Below the pieces are notes generated by a model. The model saw only the letters and a list, made by a program, of their open reading frames with translations. It did not search any database and had not been told where the DNA came from. This document shows positions 20,536-31,640 of a stretch of 64,000 nt of DNA, in pieces (position 1 is the stretch's first letter; each line of letters opens with the position of its first letter). This stretch comes from Ophiura sarsii (taxonomy: Eukaryota; Echinodermata; Ophiuroidea; Amphilepidida; Ophiuridae). Location of the stretch: contig CM069452.1 of NCBI GenBank assembly GCA_035610835.1, positions 63,512,368-63,576,367 of the forward strand, read 5' to 3'. Made by a program: the position numbers and the translations under genes.

Positions 20536-21090
20536 GAATTGCAAAAACAAATGCTTTAAACAAGTCCACTTTTTGTGCCTTTGAACATAGTGTCTGCTGG
20601 GAATGTAGAATTACACAGCGCATTAACCCATGTCCCCGGTGCATGTTCGCTGTGTATAACAGATCGTAACATGAATAATGCAACACATTACGTCACGACC
20701 CAACGTTCAGTATAAGCTTCATGGTTCAGTCGGGTAAGGGTATGGTGTATAAGTCCAAAGTATGTAAATGAGGATTATGAGATTTATTCCGTTGTTGAAT
20801 ACTGGGTAGATGTGTGGTAGAGCATGACATTGTATTCAGTGAGATCATTTGCATACTTGGGACTTCTACGTTATACCGCTACCTTCAGTCGAGCAATGAT
20901 TGTATAAATGACGCCATTTTTTGTGTGAAAATGTCAACGTTTTTTACCGTTCTTTCAAAAATAAGGAGTATAATCACATTATAAACACATTTTGTGCAAG
21001 AGAAACACACAAATTTGGCAAAAAATGGCACAATAAAAATCCATTCGTTATAAATAAATGGATATGGTTAAATAGTAAAACTATTACAAT
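20536..21090. other. Anonymous intergenic sequence
   Basis: No protein-like frame or repeat boundary is recognised. Confidence 0.4.
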
Positions 21091-21099
21091 TATACTCAT

Positions 21100-21180
21100 C
21101 GGTCTCTGTGACGTGCATACGTTGGACATGTCGTTGGCAATCGGCAATCACGGGTTCGATCCCGGAAATTGCTTGTTATC
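21100..21180 (+). pseudogene. tRNA-like B-box sequence
   Basis: A T-arm-like CACGGGTTCGATCCCGG lies at about 21,148-21,164, and an eroded A-box region precedes it. A similar unit with TGGTGTGC and CACGGGTTCGATTCCCG lies at 49,560-49,632. Shared flanking character (AAAATGTCAA, AAATAAGGA) suggests both are heads of one diverged tRNA-derived SINE family. Confidence 0.45.
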
Positions 21181-21229
21181 CTTTTATTTTTTCTATCTTT
21201 TAAACTTGATGGTGGATTAATGTAACATG

Positions 21230-21685
21230 TCAATTTTTACAAATTATAAAGACCGCCCATATGTTTATAGTTTTCTTTTTTTATATTTATCTATCATTTA
21301 ACTCTTGATTTATTTAACTCTGTATCTAAACAATTAAAATGCGTAAACAATTATATTATTGCTCGATAAATATTAAGTGATTTAACTTGAGTTCAGTTTG
21401 ATAATGATAGCAAAACTTGTTGTAAAATCATTTTACCAGAGTGCCCAACAATTTCTCCTTTGCACACTTTGTTTATGGCCATGTGTTTTGAACTCACCAC
21501 CCTTCCCGTTGCATGTGCAGATTTTTACATTTTACACCATCTGAGATTCGAATTAGCATATCGCAATAACTACTCGTTCTACCCCATAAAAAGTATATAT
21601 TTTCTGAACGGTAATCTCACAAGGAATCTAAATATGCGATTGGAATTTGCATAAGACCTAATGGTAACATGTTGTGATTAAGAGT
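21230..21685. other. Anonymous AT-rich sequence
   Basis: Nothing supportable is seen. Confidence 0.4.
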
Positions 21686-21689
21686 GTTC

Positions 21690-22320
21690 AAAAAATATCG
21701 ATTTTTTTCATATTTTGATTAAAGCTCAATATTTTTTTGATTCCTATCCCAATCATCATTTTACTGTGCATATTAGTTCCTCATGCAATTTACCCATCAG
21801 AACATAATGGTTGTCAAGGGTAACTTGTTGAAATATACTATATCGGGAAGTAAATGAGCACAAACGTTTACATTTCAAATTTATTAGAGTTTACACAGAT
21901 ATATTTTTTCCTATTCACCCTATCCTATTTTAAGCGAGATTTCTGAATTCCCCTATTCGAGAGCTTTCCAAAAATGTATAATTTTGCTATAATCGGTTGA
22001 ATAATTTTGTTGATATAGTCATGAATGTAAAACCGATGAATTAGGGCAAGTTCGCTTTGTAGTGAATAGGGAGAAAGCCAAGGACAATGCAATCGATTCG
22101 TGACTACAACTGTTACGTAAGAGTTGACACATTTGTTGAAACAGAAACTTATAGAATATAAAATAATCTATAAAATAAGAGCAAAATCATGGTTGTACCA
22201 TACAGAAATGAGGAGTTATTGTAATTTGAACGTAGAATTGGGAACATTTTCTATATTTCCCCATAGAGATTGTACACGACGCCACCGCCACCGCCGCCAC
22301 CCCTGACTTTCGAAGTATAA
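21690..22320. repeat. Diverged reverse copy of the 1-kb dispersed repeat
   Basis: In reverse complement it parallels about 5800-6480: TTCCAAAAATGTATAATTTT and GCTATAATCGGTTGAA correspond to the GCAAAAGTATACATTTTTGG region and to TTCAACCTATGATAGC. It is more diverged than the copies at 5575 and 37,838. Confidence 0.55.
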
Positions 22321-23325
22321 TCAATCATATCTCAGCCACACAGTTATAGAAATACCTGATTTATTCACACAATGTAGCTAGATAAATAAGCTTTCAAATG
22401 ACACCTAAACCATAGCTCTACCACATGGATGATTCGTCACCAAAAATGCAACGCCGCCACCCTTTTTGGGTGGTCAGTTGAAAACGCATGGCCTTATACA
22501 TTAAGAGATGTCACTTTTAGCTTGTTATAGCTAGGCTAATATATAATTGTAAGCAAGTTTGCGACATCTTTGATTTTAGGCTGGTAACACAATCCCATAG
22601 TACATTTCGTTAAAACAGTGTAATTTTTTTTCTCCTTCAACTGCACGTATCACGTGATAACCACGATCGTTTTCGCAAAATATCGCAAAATGGCGCGGTG
22701 CAGGGGCAAAAGGCCCTGGTGGAGCAGGGGCAAGGCCCTGGTAGGGGTACAGTGGAAAACGCCTGCTAGCTGGGCAGGGGCAAAGATGCGTTTTGATGCC
22801 TTTTCCTTACATAATGTAAAGAAAAGATGCCTTTTCATTACAAATGTAACGATAATAGCTTGCATACACGCAGCCTTGAATGAACAATATGTATTATTGA
22901 TATACTGGTAATGACATATTACCGGTCGATAATAAGATAAGGATCTGGGATCCGTCTTGTGATCAATTCGGAAAATGCATACTATGTGTGTTCAAAACGC
23001 GAGTGCGTAAATGAAAATTGCATTTTGTCTCATTCTTTTCGTTGTAGCGTTCTTATTGATAACCGATTTCCTCAAACGACTCCAGCTGAAGAGGTGAAAT
23101 TAAACCATAGTTTTGTTATGTCAAGTTGAAACTATATATTTTTAGTTACGAACATATAGGCTAAGTTACTTTATGAGCACCTTGCACTGTCAAACTTAGG
23201 GCACTGTAAACAAAAAGTGAAACCAGGTCAAGGTTAATTGTTGATAGAAGCAAACACTTAAAATAACAGGAAAAAAATAAAAATAAATAAATAACAGGAA
23301 ACAACAACTTTCAACTTCGCCTTAC
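22321..23325. other. Anonymous sequence with GCAGGGGCAAGGCCCTGG repeats
   Basis: Apart from three GCAGGGGCAA units at 22,690-22,790, nothing is recognised. The ATGGCG at 22,689 in that CG-rich patch has the look of a gene 5' end but no supported product. Confidence 0.35.
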
Positions 23326-23553
23326 ACTGTTAAAACGTTGTTAAAAAGGTTGTTAAGGTTGTTAAACAACCTTGGTTGTTCAGTTAACCCGTTAAACAAA
23401 CTGGCTGTTTAAATTGATGAGTTGTTTTAAACAACTGTTAAAATATTTAAACAAATCTGTTTAAATATTGTATTGTTTAAATATTTTAAACAGACTTGTT
23501 TAAATATTTGTGTTTTAAACCACTTTTTGAAACAGAGTTTTATCAGTGTAGTT
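23326..23553. mobile_element. Short MITE, CACTGTTAAAAC ends
   Basis: It begins CACTGTTAAAACGTTGTTAA and ends GTTTTATCAGTG, with TA on both sides. The inside is a series of GTTGTTAAA / GTTTAAA motifs in both orientations. The first eight bases match the end of the 7133-8403 element, which points to a common transposase source. Confidence 0.75.
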
Positions 23554-23676
23554 GAAATACTTACGTTAAATGTGATTATTCTCTACGATAGATTATGTCG
23601 TGATTTTGCTATTTTTTCCTTATGTTCATAATTATCCAGAATTCCCTTTATAATTACATGTATAGCTACATGTAAG

Positions 23677-24517
23677 CAGCGATGGAACTTCAGATTTTTT
23701 TCAACTAGCCAGTCGGGCAGGTAACTCACAGAATGTACCTGCCCGGCAAAAATTCCACCAGCCCAAGGTTTTTTCATAATATTTTGCAGCAAACAATTAA
23801 GAGCAAGATAACTTTTAAATGATGATACAATTACATATTTTTGTCTTTATTGTACGATGTTCCACTGTAACCCTAGCCCGGAACAGCTCCTCGTATTCAT
23901 CATGTTCATCAATCCAATACTCTCTTTAATCTCCTAAATCAACCTGATCTCCTCTATCATCATGGCAGTCATCCGAGTGATGAAATTACCAGTGGCGTAT
24001 CTGGGATTTTTCCAGGGGGAGCAAGGATATTTTTTCCTGGTGGACACCAGTTCGACCCTATTAAGTAAATAACTTGCGCAGCTGGGTTGTTTATTCCAGC
24101 GAATGACGTTGCATCCTAAAGTTGATGCACGCGTAGCGCGCGAAATTTTAACAACATATCTACACGAAACTTACCATTATTAAGGTACATTTTTCTTGCA
24201 AACGGGCTTCCTTCTCTCTACCTCCCCCTCTCTTCCTCTCTTCCCTCTCTTCTTCCCCTCTCTTCGAATTTTTTTAGCCCGGTAGTTTGGGCTGGCCTTC
24301 CCGGTCGAAGCCGTCTGGGGGGCACTCTGACCTTCTGACCCCCGGGAGATACGCTACTGGAAATTAGACCCTGAACTTGCTGTTACTTACACTTTGAGGT
24401 TCAAAAATGTTAAAAAAAATGTTACCCGCCAGTCGGACGGGTACCTTTGCATCTTCACCCGCCCGACACGAAAGTTACCCGCTATGGGCGGGCGGGCGGG
24501 TCTTATTTCCATCGCTG
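23677..24517. mobile_element. hAT-type element with perfect 8-bp target duplication
   Basis: The ends CAGCGATGGAA and TTCCATCGCTG are inverted and flanked by an exact 8-bp duplication, CATGTAAG (23,669-23,676 and 24,518-24,525). Eight-base duplications are diagnostic of hAT insertion. The body has GGCGGGCGGG and GCCCGACTGG-like blocks near the ends and no transposase frame. It is interrupted by a second hAT element at 23,990-24,359. Confidence 0.9.
23990..24359. mobile_element. hAT-type element nested in another, CAGTGGCGTA ends
   Basis: CAGTGGCGTATCT and AGATACGCTACTG form the TIRs. The flanks are GAAATTAC and GAAATTAG, a 7/8 target duplication. The interior carries an ACGCGTAGCGCGCG palindromic motif near 24,130 and a pyrimidine-rich TCTCTTCC tract. 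It has no coding capacity. Confidence 0.88.
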
Positions 24518-24628
24518 CATGTAAGACTCAAACTATATGTGTTTGTGTTGTTTCGTTTGACTTTTAAATGTCCCATCCTTTGATGTTGTCATTGAACACC
24601 TTTTAGCCTTTAATAATAATCCACCCTG

Positions 24629-24959
24629 TAAGGCCAAACAAAGAAGGAGGTCTGTCTCAGAAGCCCGCCCGCATTGGTATGTGAAATGAGCTACGGCACG
24701 TAGGTCTATGAGCTGGGGCTAAAAAACCTTTTTTTCTTTGATTTTTTTTGATTTAAAAAAAAAAAAATTGTTGTTGATTTTTTTGATTTTAAAAAAAAGA
24801 GTTAAAAAAGTTCTCTGTAAGCTTGGATAGGCAAAAAAACACCGCATATCTCATAGCCTACGGTATTTTCTAAATAAAAAATAAATAAAAAAACTCGCGC
24901 AGCACTTAGCTTTTTTGCACAATGTTTCTGAGACAGACTTTCTTTTTTGTTTGGCCTAA
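24629..24959. mobile_element. TIR element, AGGCC / GTCTGTCTCAGA family, copy 2
   Basis: AGGCCAAACAAAGAAGGAGG then TCTGTCTCAGAA at the left is mirrored by TTCTGAGACAGACTTTC...GTTTGGCCT at the right. The interior has T and A tracts in opposition. It belongs with 395-695 and sits just upstream of the third receptor exon. Confidence 0.8.
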
Positions 24960-25081
24960 CATGTAGCCACGCAGTTGTTGTGATCAAGTAAACCGTGATT
25001 ATGAGGCAAATGTATACAGGGCGTGTCTCATGTAAAACATGATTTGTTAGGTCATGACAAATATTTGAATTATACATTCAG

Positions 25082-25289
25082 AGGGATCCTGCTCGCCGGA
25101 ACCAACAAGCGTTTTCGCGATGCCTATTCCAATATGTTCTGTTGCGTAAGCGAAAAACAGGCCTTGTCTCGTAGTGGTAGTGGTGGCTCTTCTACAGGCA
25201 GTACCATCAGCTCCAGATTGTCGAGGCTTTCTAGACAGGTGCGCCGGCCATCGCAGCAACCAGTAGCAGAAATATTATGTTGTTCATGA
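25082..25289 (+). CDS. Terminal exon of a third receptor gene (end of TM7, helix 8, tail)
   Basis: After TACATTCAG a frame reads GILLAGTNKRFRDAYSNMF and then CCVSEKQ, followed by a Ser/Arg-rich tail (SGSGGSSTGSTISSRLSRLS) and a stop. It aligns with GILYAATNKRYRNSYKKMF plus the tail of gene B, but the TM7 tyrosine is Leu and the paired cysteines could be palmitoylated. The strand is opposite to genes A and B. Here an intron would enter within TM7, where A and B have none. No TM1-TM6 exons were found upstream, so this is either the last exon of a gene with distant exons or a stranded fragment. Confidence 0.6.
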
Positions 25290-25374
25290 GATGCACAAAA
25301 GGTCATACCTATATACCTACATGTACCTAAGACACCGTATACAGTAGGCTACACATCAAATTAAAGGGGCATGG

Positions 25375-25560
25375 AGAGATATGTTGGAGGATGCGTCCTC
25401 AATTATGATAACAACTGGGATTTGTATATTTACAATTGTACATGTATGAACTTACACATAATAAGGATAAAAAAAAAAATCAGCCCTCTTTGTACAACAG
25501 TACATCGATTCCAAAATGCTGGTCGAGACGTGATTAGCATTTTACCGCAGACAGTGTCGC
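25375..25560. repeat. Dispersed repeat, paralogous to 44,640-44,830
   Basis: Shared features in order are GAGAT.TGTTG, ACTGGGATTT, TTTACAATTGTA, CAAACTTAC / GAACTTACACAT, AAATCAGCC.TCTTTGT and GCATTTTA. Similarity is moderate. Confidence 0.6.
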
Positions 25561-25770
25561 CCTAAAGGGACAACTGTTTTAATTTTTATCGTTTTTAGTT
25601 TCAATTTCAATCCTCACAATGATATAAAAAATATCCTTTTGCAATAACAATGAGCTATACATGATTTTTTTACAATTTCAAATCAGAGCCAATTTTGGCC
25701 TACCCCTTAAACTTGTACTATCTACTGAAGACAGCAAACTGTCAAACTCTAACCTGGGCTTTTTGGGTCA
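25561..25770. repeat. Dispersed direct repeat, copy 1
   Basis: It matches 27,735-27,942 in the same orientation (AATATCCTTTTGCAA, CCAATTTTGGCCTACCCCTT, CTATCTACTGAAGACAGCAA). No coding is seen. Confidence 0.85.
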
Positions 25771-27005
25771 CACTAATTAATCTTGTAGGACTAAATGTGG
25801 TAAGATGACGTGACAGTGTCCATTTTAGTCATTATAATGTTAATTTACATCTTTTCACTTGCTTATGTAATTGTGACAACACAGTTGAGCGTGAAATACC
25901 ATGGCATATGATTAGGTTGTATATTTGGCCTGCCCTACATGCACATTATGCTGAATCACATAAAACCTGATCACGTGAATTGATCTTTATATCAATGTAT
26001 TTTTAAAGACTTTTTATGGTGGATACTGAAACCCTCTAGACCCCTTAATTTAAAAAAAACCCTCTTTTTTCTATATGGGGGGGGGGGGGGGGGGGGGGGG
26101 GTGATGATGTGACCGGGGGATAATTTATGACTGGCAAGTGAATTTATCAGATGTAGCAAATGACCTTACCTTACCAATAACCTTACTTGCCTACAAAAAA
26201 CTAATTTAGGCTAGATTTCAAAGTAAGCTTCAAAATCCGATAGCCAGGCAATGTATCCTTCCAACACTGTTAATCAGCTCTATCAATTCAAATAGACGAT
26301 ATCGTATGCCTTGATTCAGCACAAAACTAACCGGAGTCAATAAATAGCTGCTTCGAGGTAGACTTGATCTCAGGTCTCTGGTATAGGGATCTAGACTAAG
26401 CTTTTTAAGACTGATTTCAACATAGCTTAAAAAAGACGCCCATGCACCTTAGGCTTTAATCCTAATTTCACTTTCCACCAACACTCAGATTACTTCAAGG
26501 CAGCTATTTATTATAATTTGAGCTTCTAATATGACCGAAGCCTAGTATGACATGATGTAGTAAGCTTATAAATAATTGTTGATGATGACAAGACTGCTGA
26601 ATACGGTGGGCTACTTTCATCGTGTACCTTGCCTGATAGCGTTTGCGTCTGAAACCATGGTAAATCGAATATTTTGCCCTATCTTACCATAGTTTAGTAG
26701 TGGAATTGTCAAATTGGACCTGATCTCAGTGAATTTCAAGCACTTTGGTAGGAGACTTATCAAAATATCATCAGATAAATGAAGCGGACGATATCTACAC
26801 ACCAGCATAGACCAACATTCAGATTTCACGCCACCAAATGGTTTCCCTATGCGTATACATGTAAAATGGTGGTTACAAAAAGCCCATTTCCTCGCTTATA
26901 AAGCGACTGGATTTTTCAATTTGACATTTTCTTTAAATTTCATGATATCTTTGATCATTTAATCAAACAATTATATATGGTATCCCCGAAAGAATTAGCC
27001 CCTAG
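25771..27005. other. Anonymous intergenic sequence with poly-G tract
   Basis: A G run lies at 26,078-26,101. Otherwise no gene or repeat boundary is recognised. Confidence 0.4.
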
Positions 27006-27007
27006 AG

Positions 27008-27275
27008 TTGCAGACGACGCTGGACACGGACGTATTCACGGGTATTCAGGTTAAAATATGCGAACGAGGTTACGTGATCAAGTGAATGGGACGAACGCTT
27101 AAAAACGGTTTAAATTCAAAAAATGATACTGACACTGCGGGTGGTTAGCCAACCACAACGGTTTTGGATTGGAAAAATTGTCTTCTAACCTAGATCAACA
27201 TTCGCGATTACGTGTTATTCCAATACGAATTCAAAATTTAGGTTTTCGCGTGTCCATCGTCGTCTGTAGAGTTGG
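27008..27275. repeat. Possible short inverted-repeat element
   Basis: TAGAGTTGCAGACGACGCTG then GACACG near 27,005 is mirrored by CGTGTCCATCGTCGTCTGTA then GAGTTGG near 27,250. The spacing of about 230 bp and loose match suggest an old MITE. Confidence 0.5.
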
Positions 27276-29245
27276 ACAACTGGTGTAGCGCCCTCATTTA
27301 TCAGAAAAGGTTGAGAAATGTTGCCAGAACATTTACAATCAAAATGCATCCAAAAACCTTCAAAATACATTGAAAATATTTCTTTTTGCACTGTGGTATT
27401 AGGTAATAGTCCTAAAATCAGGAGTAAACTACAACTTTAATCATTTAGGATCAATAAGTACCATTTCTGATTAATTCTATAAACATTTGGCCACAGGATG
27501 CCTAACAACTACTTGTGGGTTCAATTATATAACAGGAGACATGAGTAATTAGATACTTTCGTAACCGTACTTTATTCAGTAACGTATCAGACGGCGTGTG
27601 CCTTGTGAGAGAGAACTAGTGTTGAGTTATAGTGCCCTCTATATTGTCTAGCTGACATCTCACCATGCCCAGCTGATAAAAATAGTTTGAGTGACTTCTG
27701 CAAGGACTGAAATTAATTACTGGTGTGGAATCTAAGGGATAATTGTTTTAATTTTTATTGTTTTTAGTTTCAATTTCATTCCTCACAATGGTATGAAAAA
27801 TATCCTTTTGCAAAAACAATGAGTTACACATGATTTGTTTACCATTTCAAATCAAAGCCAATTTTGGCCTACCCCTTAAACATGTACTATCTACTGAAGA
27901 CAGCAAACTGTCAATATCTAACCTGGGCTTCCTTCACCCACTCAAATACTAGTTTCGAAAGACACATTACACATTATGAAGCAAATCAGGTGTAAATGCA
28001 GCAAAACAGTCATGAAAAACCATCTTCAGAACTTCAAATCCACATAGATTAGAAGTATAAATTGTGACCCCTGCCCTCTATCGCCCTTAAAAAGTTATTG
28101 GAATCTCCAACATTTTGGATTGACACCAAGGTTATATAACCACTTGCCGACAACATATCAACCGCAGTCACGAAAGGTTCACCTCTTTGTTAATGAGTTG
28201 CTCACGGAGGTATTGATTCTGTAAGATTGTGTACATGCTATTGTAAATATCAGCCAATCGATATGACAATTTGACCCTTGCAAGCGCTATAAAAATCCTG
28301 CTGCTTAGCAGACTAAATATGCGCACCAAATACAAATACATATGGAGTGCATAGGAATGTACACGCCCCTATAGTTTACCGTGAGACTGTGCATAGCTGT
28401 ACATAGCTATACATCAACCTACCTTTTCACGCCTATGGTCAACTCAAAAGGTATACCTTGGTGTACATTTTTAACACATTGTTAGGCTAGTAAATACCAC
28501 AGATTTGATATAAATGAAAAGCTTAAAGCACATTTTATTAGCTACCACAACTTATTCTGTAATTAAAACTACTCTCTTTGAGAAATTTAGCCTTAAAGTA
28601 CGAAGTTTCACTTAATTAGCATGTCATCGCTGTTCTCCTGCTCACTGTCTTTCATTGCAAATCTATGTGTATCCACAAATTACGTCAGCCGGTAGCCTGT
28701 ATCCCACTCTTCAAAGGATTGTGTACCTTTATGGATGAAGTATACTTTATTCATTCATAAATTTGCCACCAATTTTGTTTAAAGTGGGAGAAATGTGTGA
28801 CTTTGCACAGTGACATGACTTTTTAAAGATGTCTGAAGGGTCACATATCAACAAAAAGTTTCTGACTCCTTCACTTCTTGGTGATTTCAAGAACTTTTTG
28901 ATACCCCTTCGTATAAGGAGTATTTCAAGACCTTAATCTCAATGAAAGACTTTGATTTCACCTCAAGATCACTCTTGAAACCGACGGTTCAATTTCCGCG
29001 GGAGTTTAACTCGGTGTTAGTACCCAAATTGCGCGGTTCGTTTTGGTGATAAATTGACCTACGCTATTGTTCACCGCTTAGTGGCCTCCGAACTACTGTG
29101 TACGACCTCCAATTTCATGCCTCGTTGATCAAGTATAGAACTTCCGCATAATGGTTACGTACTCAAGAGAGGCAATTTTGAACATTGGTAAACAAGCCGT
29201 GATCAATGTTGACCCCGATGTATGGCGCATTATGAAAGACTTGAA
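27276..29245. other. Anonymous intergenic sequence including repeat copy at 27,735-27,942
   Basis: Besides the second copy of the 25,561-25,770 repeat, I see no gene, RNA gene or clear element in this stretch. Confidence 0.45.
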
Positions 29246-29729
29246 TTAGGCTGGTCGTTGAAGGGTTTGACCCGGAAAAAATTGGTAGAGAATATATTTT
29301 GGTGTCATAAGAAGCGGAATTCTTTCTGGAACAGCATATAAAAAGTCCCAAAAATTCCATTGTGGGGACACTTTTTTAGAGCAAATTCAAAATGGCTGCC
29401 ATAATATATATCTGAAATTTGAAAAGGTTGCTGTATAAATAAAATGAAGACAGCAAGTATGGTTGAAATTCATAACGAAAACATGCTCATCTCAAAGAAT
29501 TGCCAACAGAAGAGCACTTTCAAAATGGCCGCCAAAATATCGTGAAGTTTGGTTCTGCGTCTACAACTGTCACTTCTACCCACTAACATTGCACAGTATT
29601 TACAGTATGTGATACATAACATCAATGAAAACTTAAATAAACTATTGTCCAGTTAAGAGCTGCTACAGGTCATGTCAACTATGCATAAAGTGCGAGACTT
29701 TATCTACAGTTGATGTTAGATTTACCGAG

Positions 29730-31640
29730 TGATCATCCAAAAAGAGTTGGACAATGTGTCAATCCTAGATTCGTCAATCAAACGCAGTGAACAAATTTGA
29801 TCCTTAGAACACCTGTGCCCAGGTATTTTGGTTGAAAAGCAGAACATCCACATCAACCCAACCCTGCTCTTCACCCGGCTTATAGCTCTTATAGCTCTTG
29901 TACAGAGAGAAGAACATGCGTCCATACTATGATTATAAGCTTACAGCAATACCAACGTCCTTATTCAAGGAGAGTGTTATGCGGAAACCAGATAAGGCGC
30001 AACTCGCGAAATCTCTAATGATGTGCAGCCATCTCAGCTATAGAGCCAAGCTATGCATGTTATCGACGGTGGAGCTCTTCTTCATAGAGTTAAATGGCCT
30101 AAAGCAAACTATAAAGCTATTGCATCCCAGTATGCAATATACGTCAGGGCAAAGTACGGGTGCTGTTGCATCGTATTTGATGGGTATGGACATGGTCCAT
30201 CAATTAAAGACCACGATCATAAGAGGCGAGTCGGTAACACGGCTGTTTGACTGTCCGATTTATAATTAAAATTATGGAATAAAAAAAGATTACATAGTGG
30301 CCCAGTTATGGTTTGACCTGATTTAGGTAGCGCTAATGAATAAGAGGAAACGGTGAAAATTTCACGAAAATTGTACGAGCCATTTTTAAATTATCAGAAT
30401 TGTCTACTTTACACACATTTTACATGTCTATGGGAAATGTTGCCGATGAGGGCGCTATTATAGTAAATAATAATATTCAAAGCTCTATTTCTCAGAAATG
30501 GCACCAACAAATGTTCCGAAATTTCTACAAAAGATGGCCAGTATATTCAGGTACTTGAATAAGTTAAAATCAGAATCGGGCCAGCAAGTGACGGTGTTCT
30601 CAGAATAAAACGGACAAATTATGTGGGATCAAACAGCCGTGGTAAAACATGCGCTGGTATCCATCTTGATGAATTTATTGCGACACAGCAACAAGGAGAT
30701 ATTTCTCTCGAATGACAAGAATAAGAGCCAATTCATCTCACTTCTGAGCCGCTATCTGCAAGCTGATACACAAATCGTCCATAACAGCACCGGGATACAG
30801 ACACAATGATAGCTTCATGCGCTCTGAAATTTGCTAGTGAAGGACAAGAAGTCAATATAGTAGCCGATGATACAGAAATTGTGGTTCTTTTAATGCATCA
30901 CTGGAAACCATACATGGCAGATATATGTTTTCATCCAGAGGCGAAGAGGTCAGAACAGAACCATGAAAATTTGGAAAATAAGTGATCTCAACAAAGCTGG
31001 TAATTAATGTTATAACATTACATCTTCTTCGTCCATGCCTGGACTGGTTACAACACAACATCTGCAACATTTAGCCATGGGAAAACCAACATGCTAAAGA
31101 AGATCAAGGCTTCGGAAGAAATACAGCAGATATCATCGGTGACGGGCGATTATGCCGTTACATAGGAAGTGATTGGTAAAGTTGGCATTAGATTCTTGTA
31201 CGGTGGCAAAGACCAAGATACACTGAATGATTTGCGGTATGCAAAATTCATGGAGATGGTGTCGTCCAGCAAGACATCTTTTGATCCATAAAAGCTTCCA
31301 CCGACCGAGAGAGCAGCATACTTTCACTGCTTGCGGGTGCATCTACAAATAATACTTTGGAAAGGACTTTCAATCAATGAAGCCGATCTTGATCCAAAGC
31401 AATGGGGGTTGGATACTTCACGTTTCGGAATACATGCCCATCACCACGGACTTAAATGCTGCACCAGACAGTCTGCTGAAGTTTGTACGGTGTAACTGCA
31501 AGCTTTCAGCACGTAATCCTTGCGGAACTAATATAATGTTCTTGTTGCAAACATGGACTTAAATGTGTAACAGCATGTGGTGACTGTCGAGGAGAAAACT
31601 GGAAATGCTGAGTCGATCATACTTGAAGAAGAGATGGATA
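29730..31640 (+). pseudogene. Decayed gene for an invertebrate CXC-motif protein
   Basis: Ordered protein blocks on the plus strand are LLFTRLIAL with VQREE, YYDYKLTAIPTSLFKESVMR with KPDKAQLAKSL, VIDGGALLHRVKWP, CCCIVFDGYGHGPS, EIFLSNDKNKSQFISLLSRY, HNSTG, CALKFASEGQEVNIVADDTE with MHHW, FFVHAWTGYNTTSATF with HGKTNML, YGGKDQDTLNDLRYAKFMEM, LPPTERAAYFHCLRVHLQ, ITTDLNAAPDSLLKFVRCNC and CSCCKHGLKCVTACGDCRG. I recognise this order from uncharacterised, repeated invertebrate proteins; the end is a tesmin/TSO1-like CXC cysteine cluster and the VADDTE region has acidic residues that could be metal-binding (inference). Several frameshifts and stops (for example near 30,986, 31,161 and 31,289) and an insertion at 30,238-30,641 make it non-functional. 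Confidence 0.75.
30238..30641. repeat. 404-bp inverted-repeat-bounded insert within the CXC pseudogene
   Basis: CACGGCTGTTTGA at 30,238 and TCAAACAGCCGTG at 30,629 are exact inverted copies. Protein similarity stops at the first and resumes just after the second (KHALVS...EIFLSND). It is an insertion into, or inverted duplication within, the pseudogene. Confidence 0.6.
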
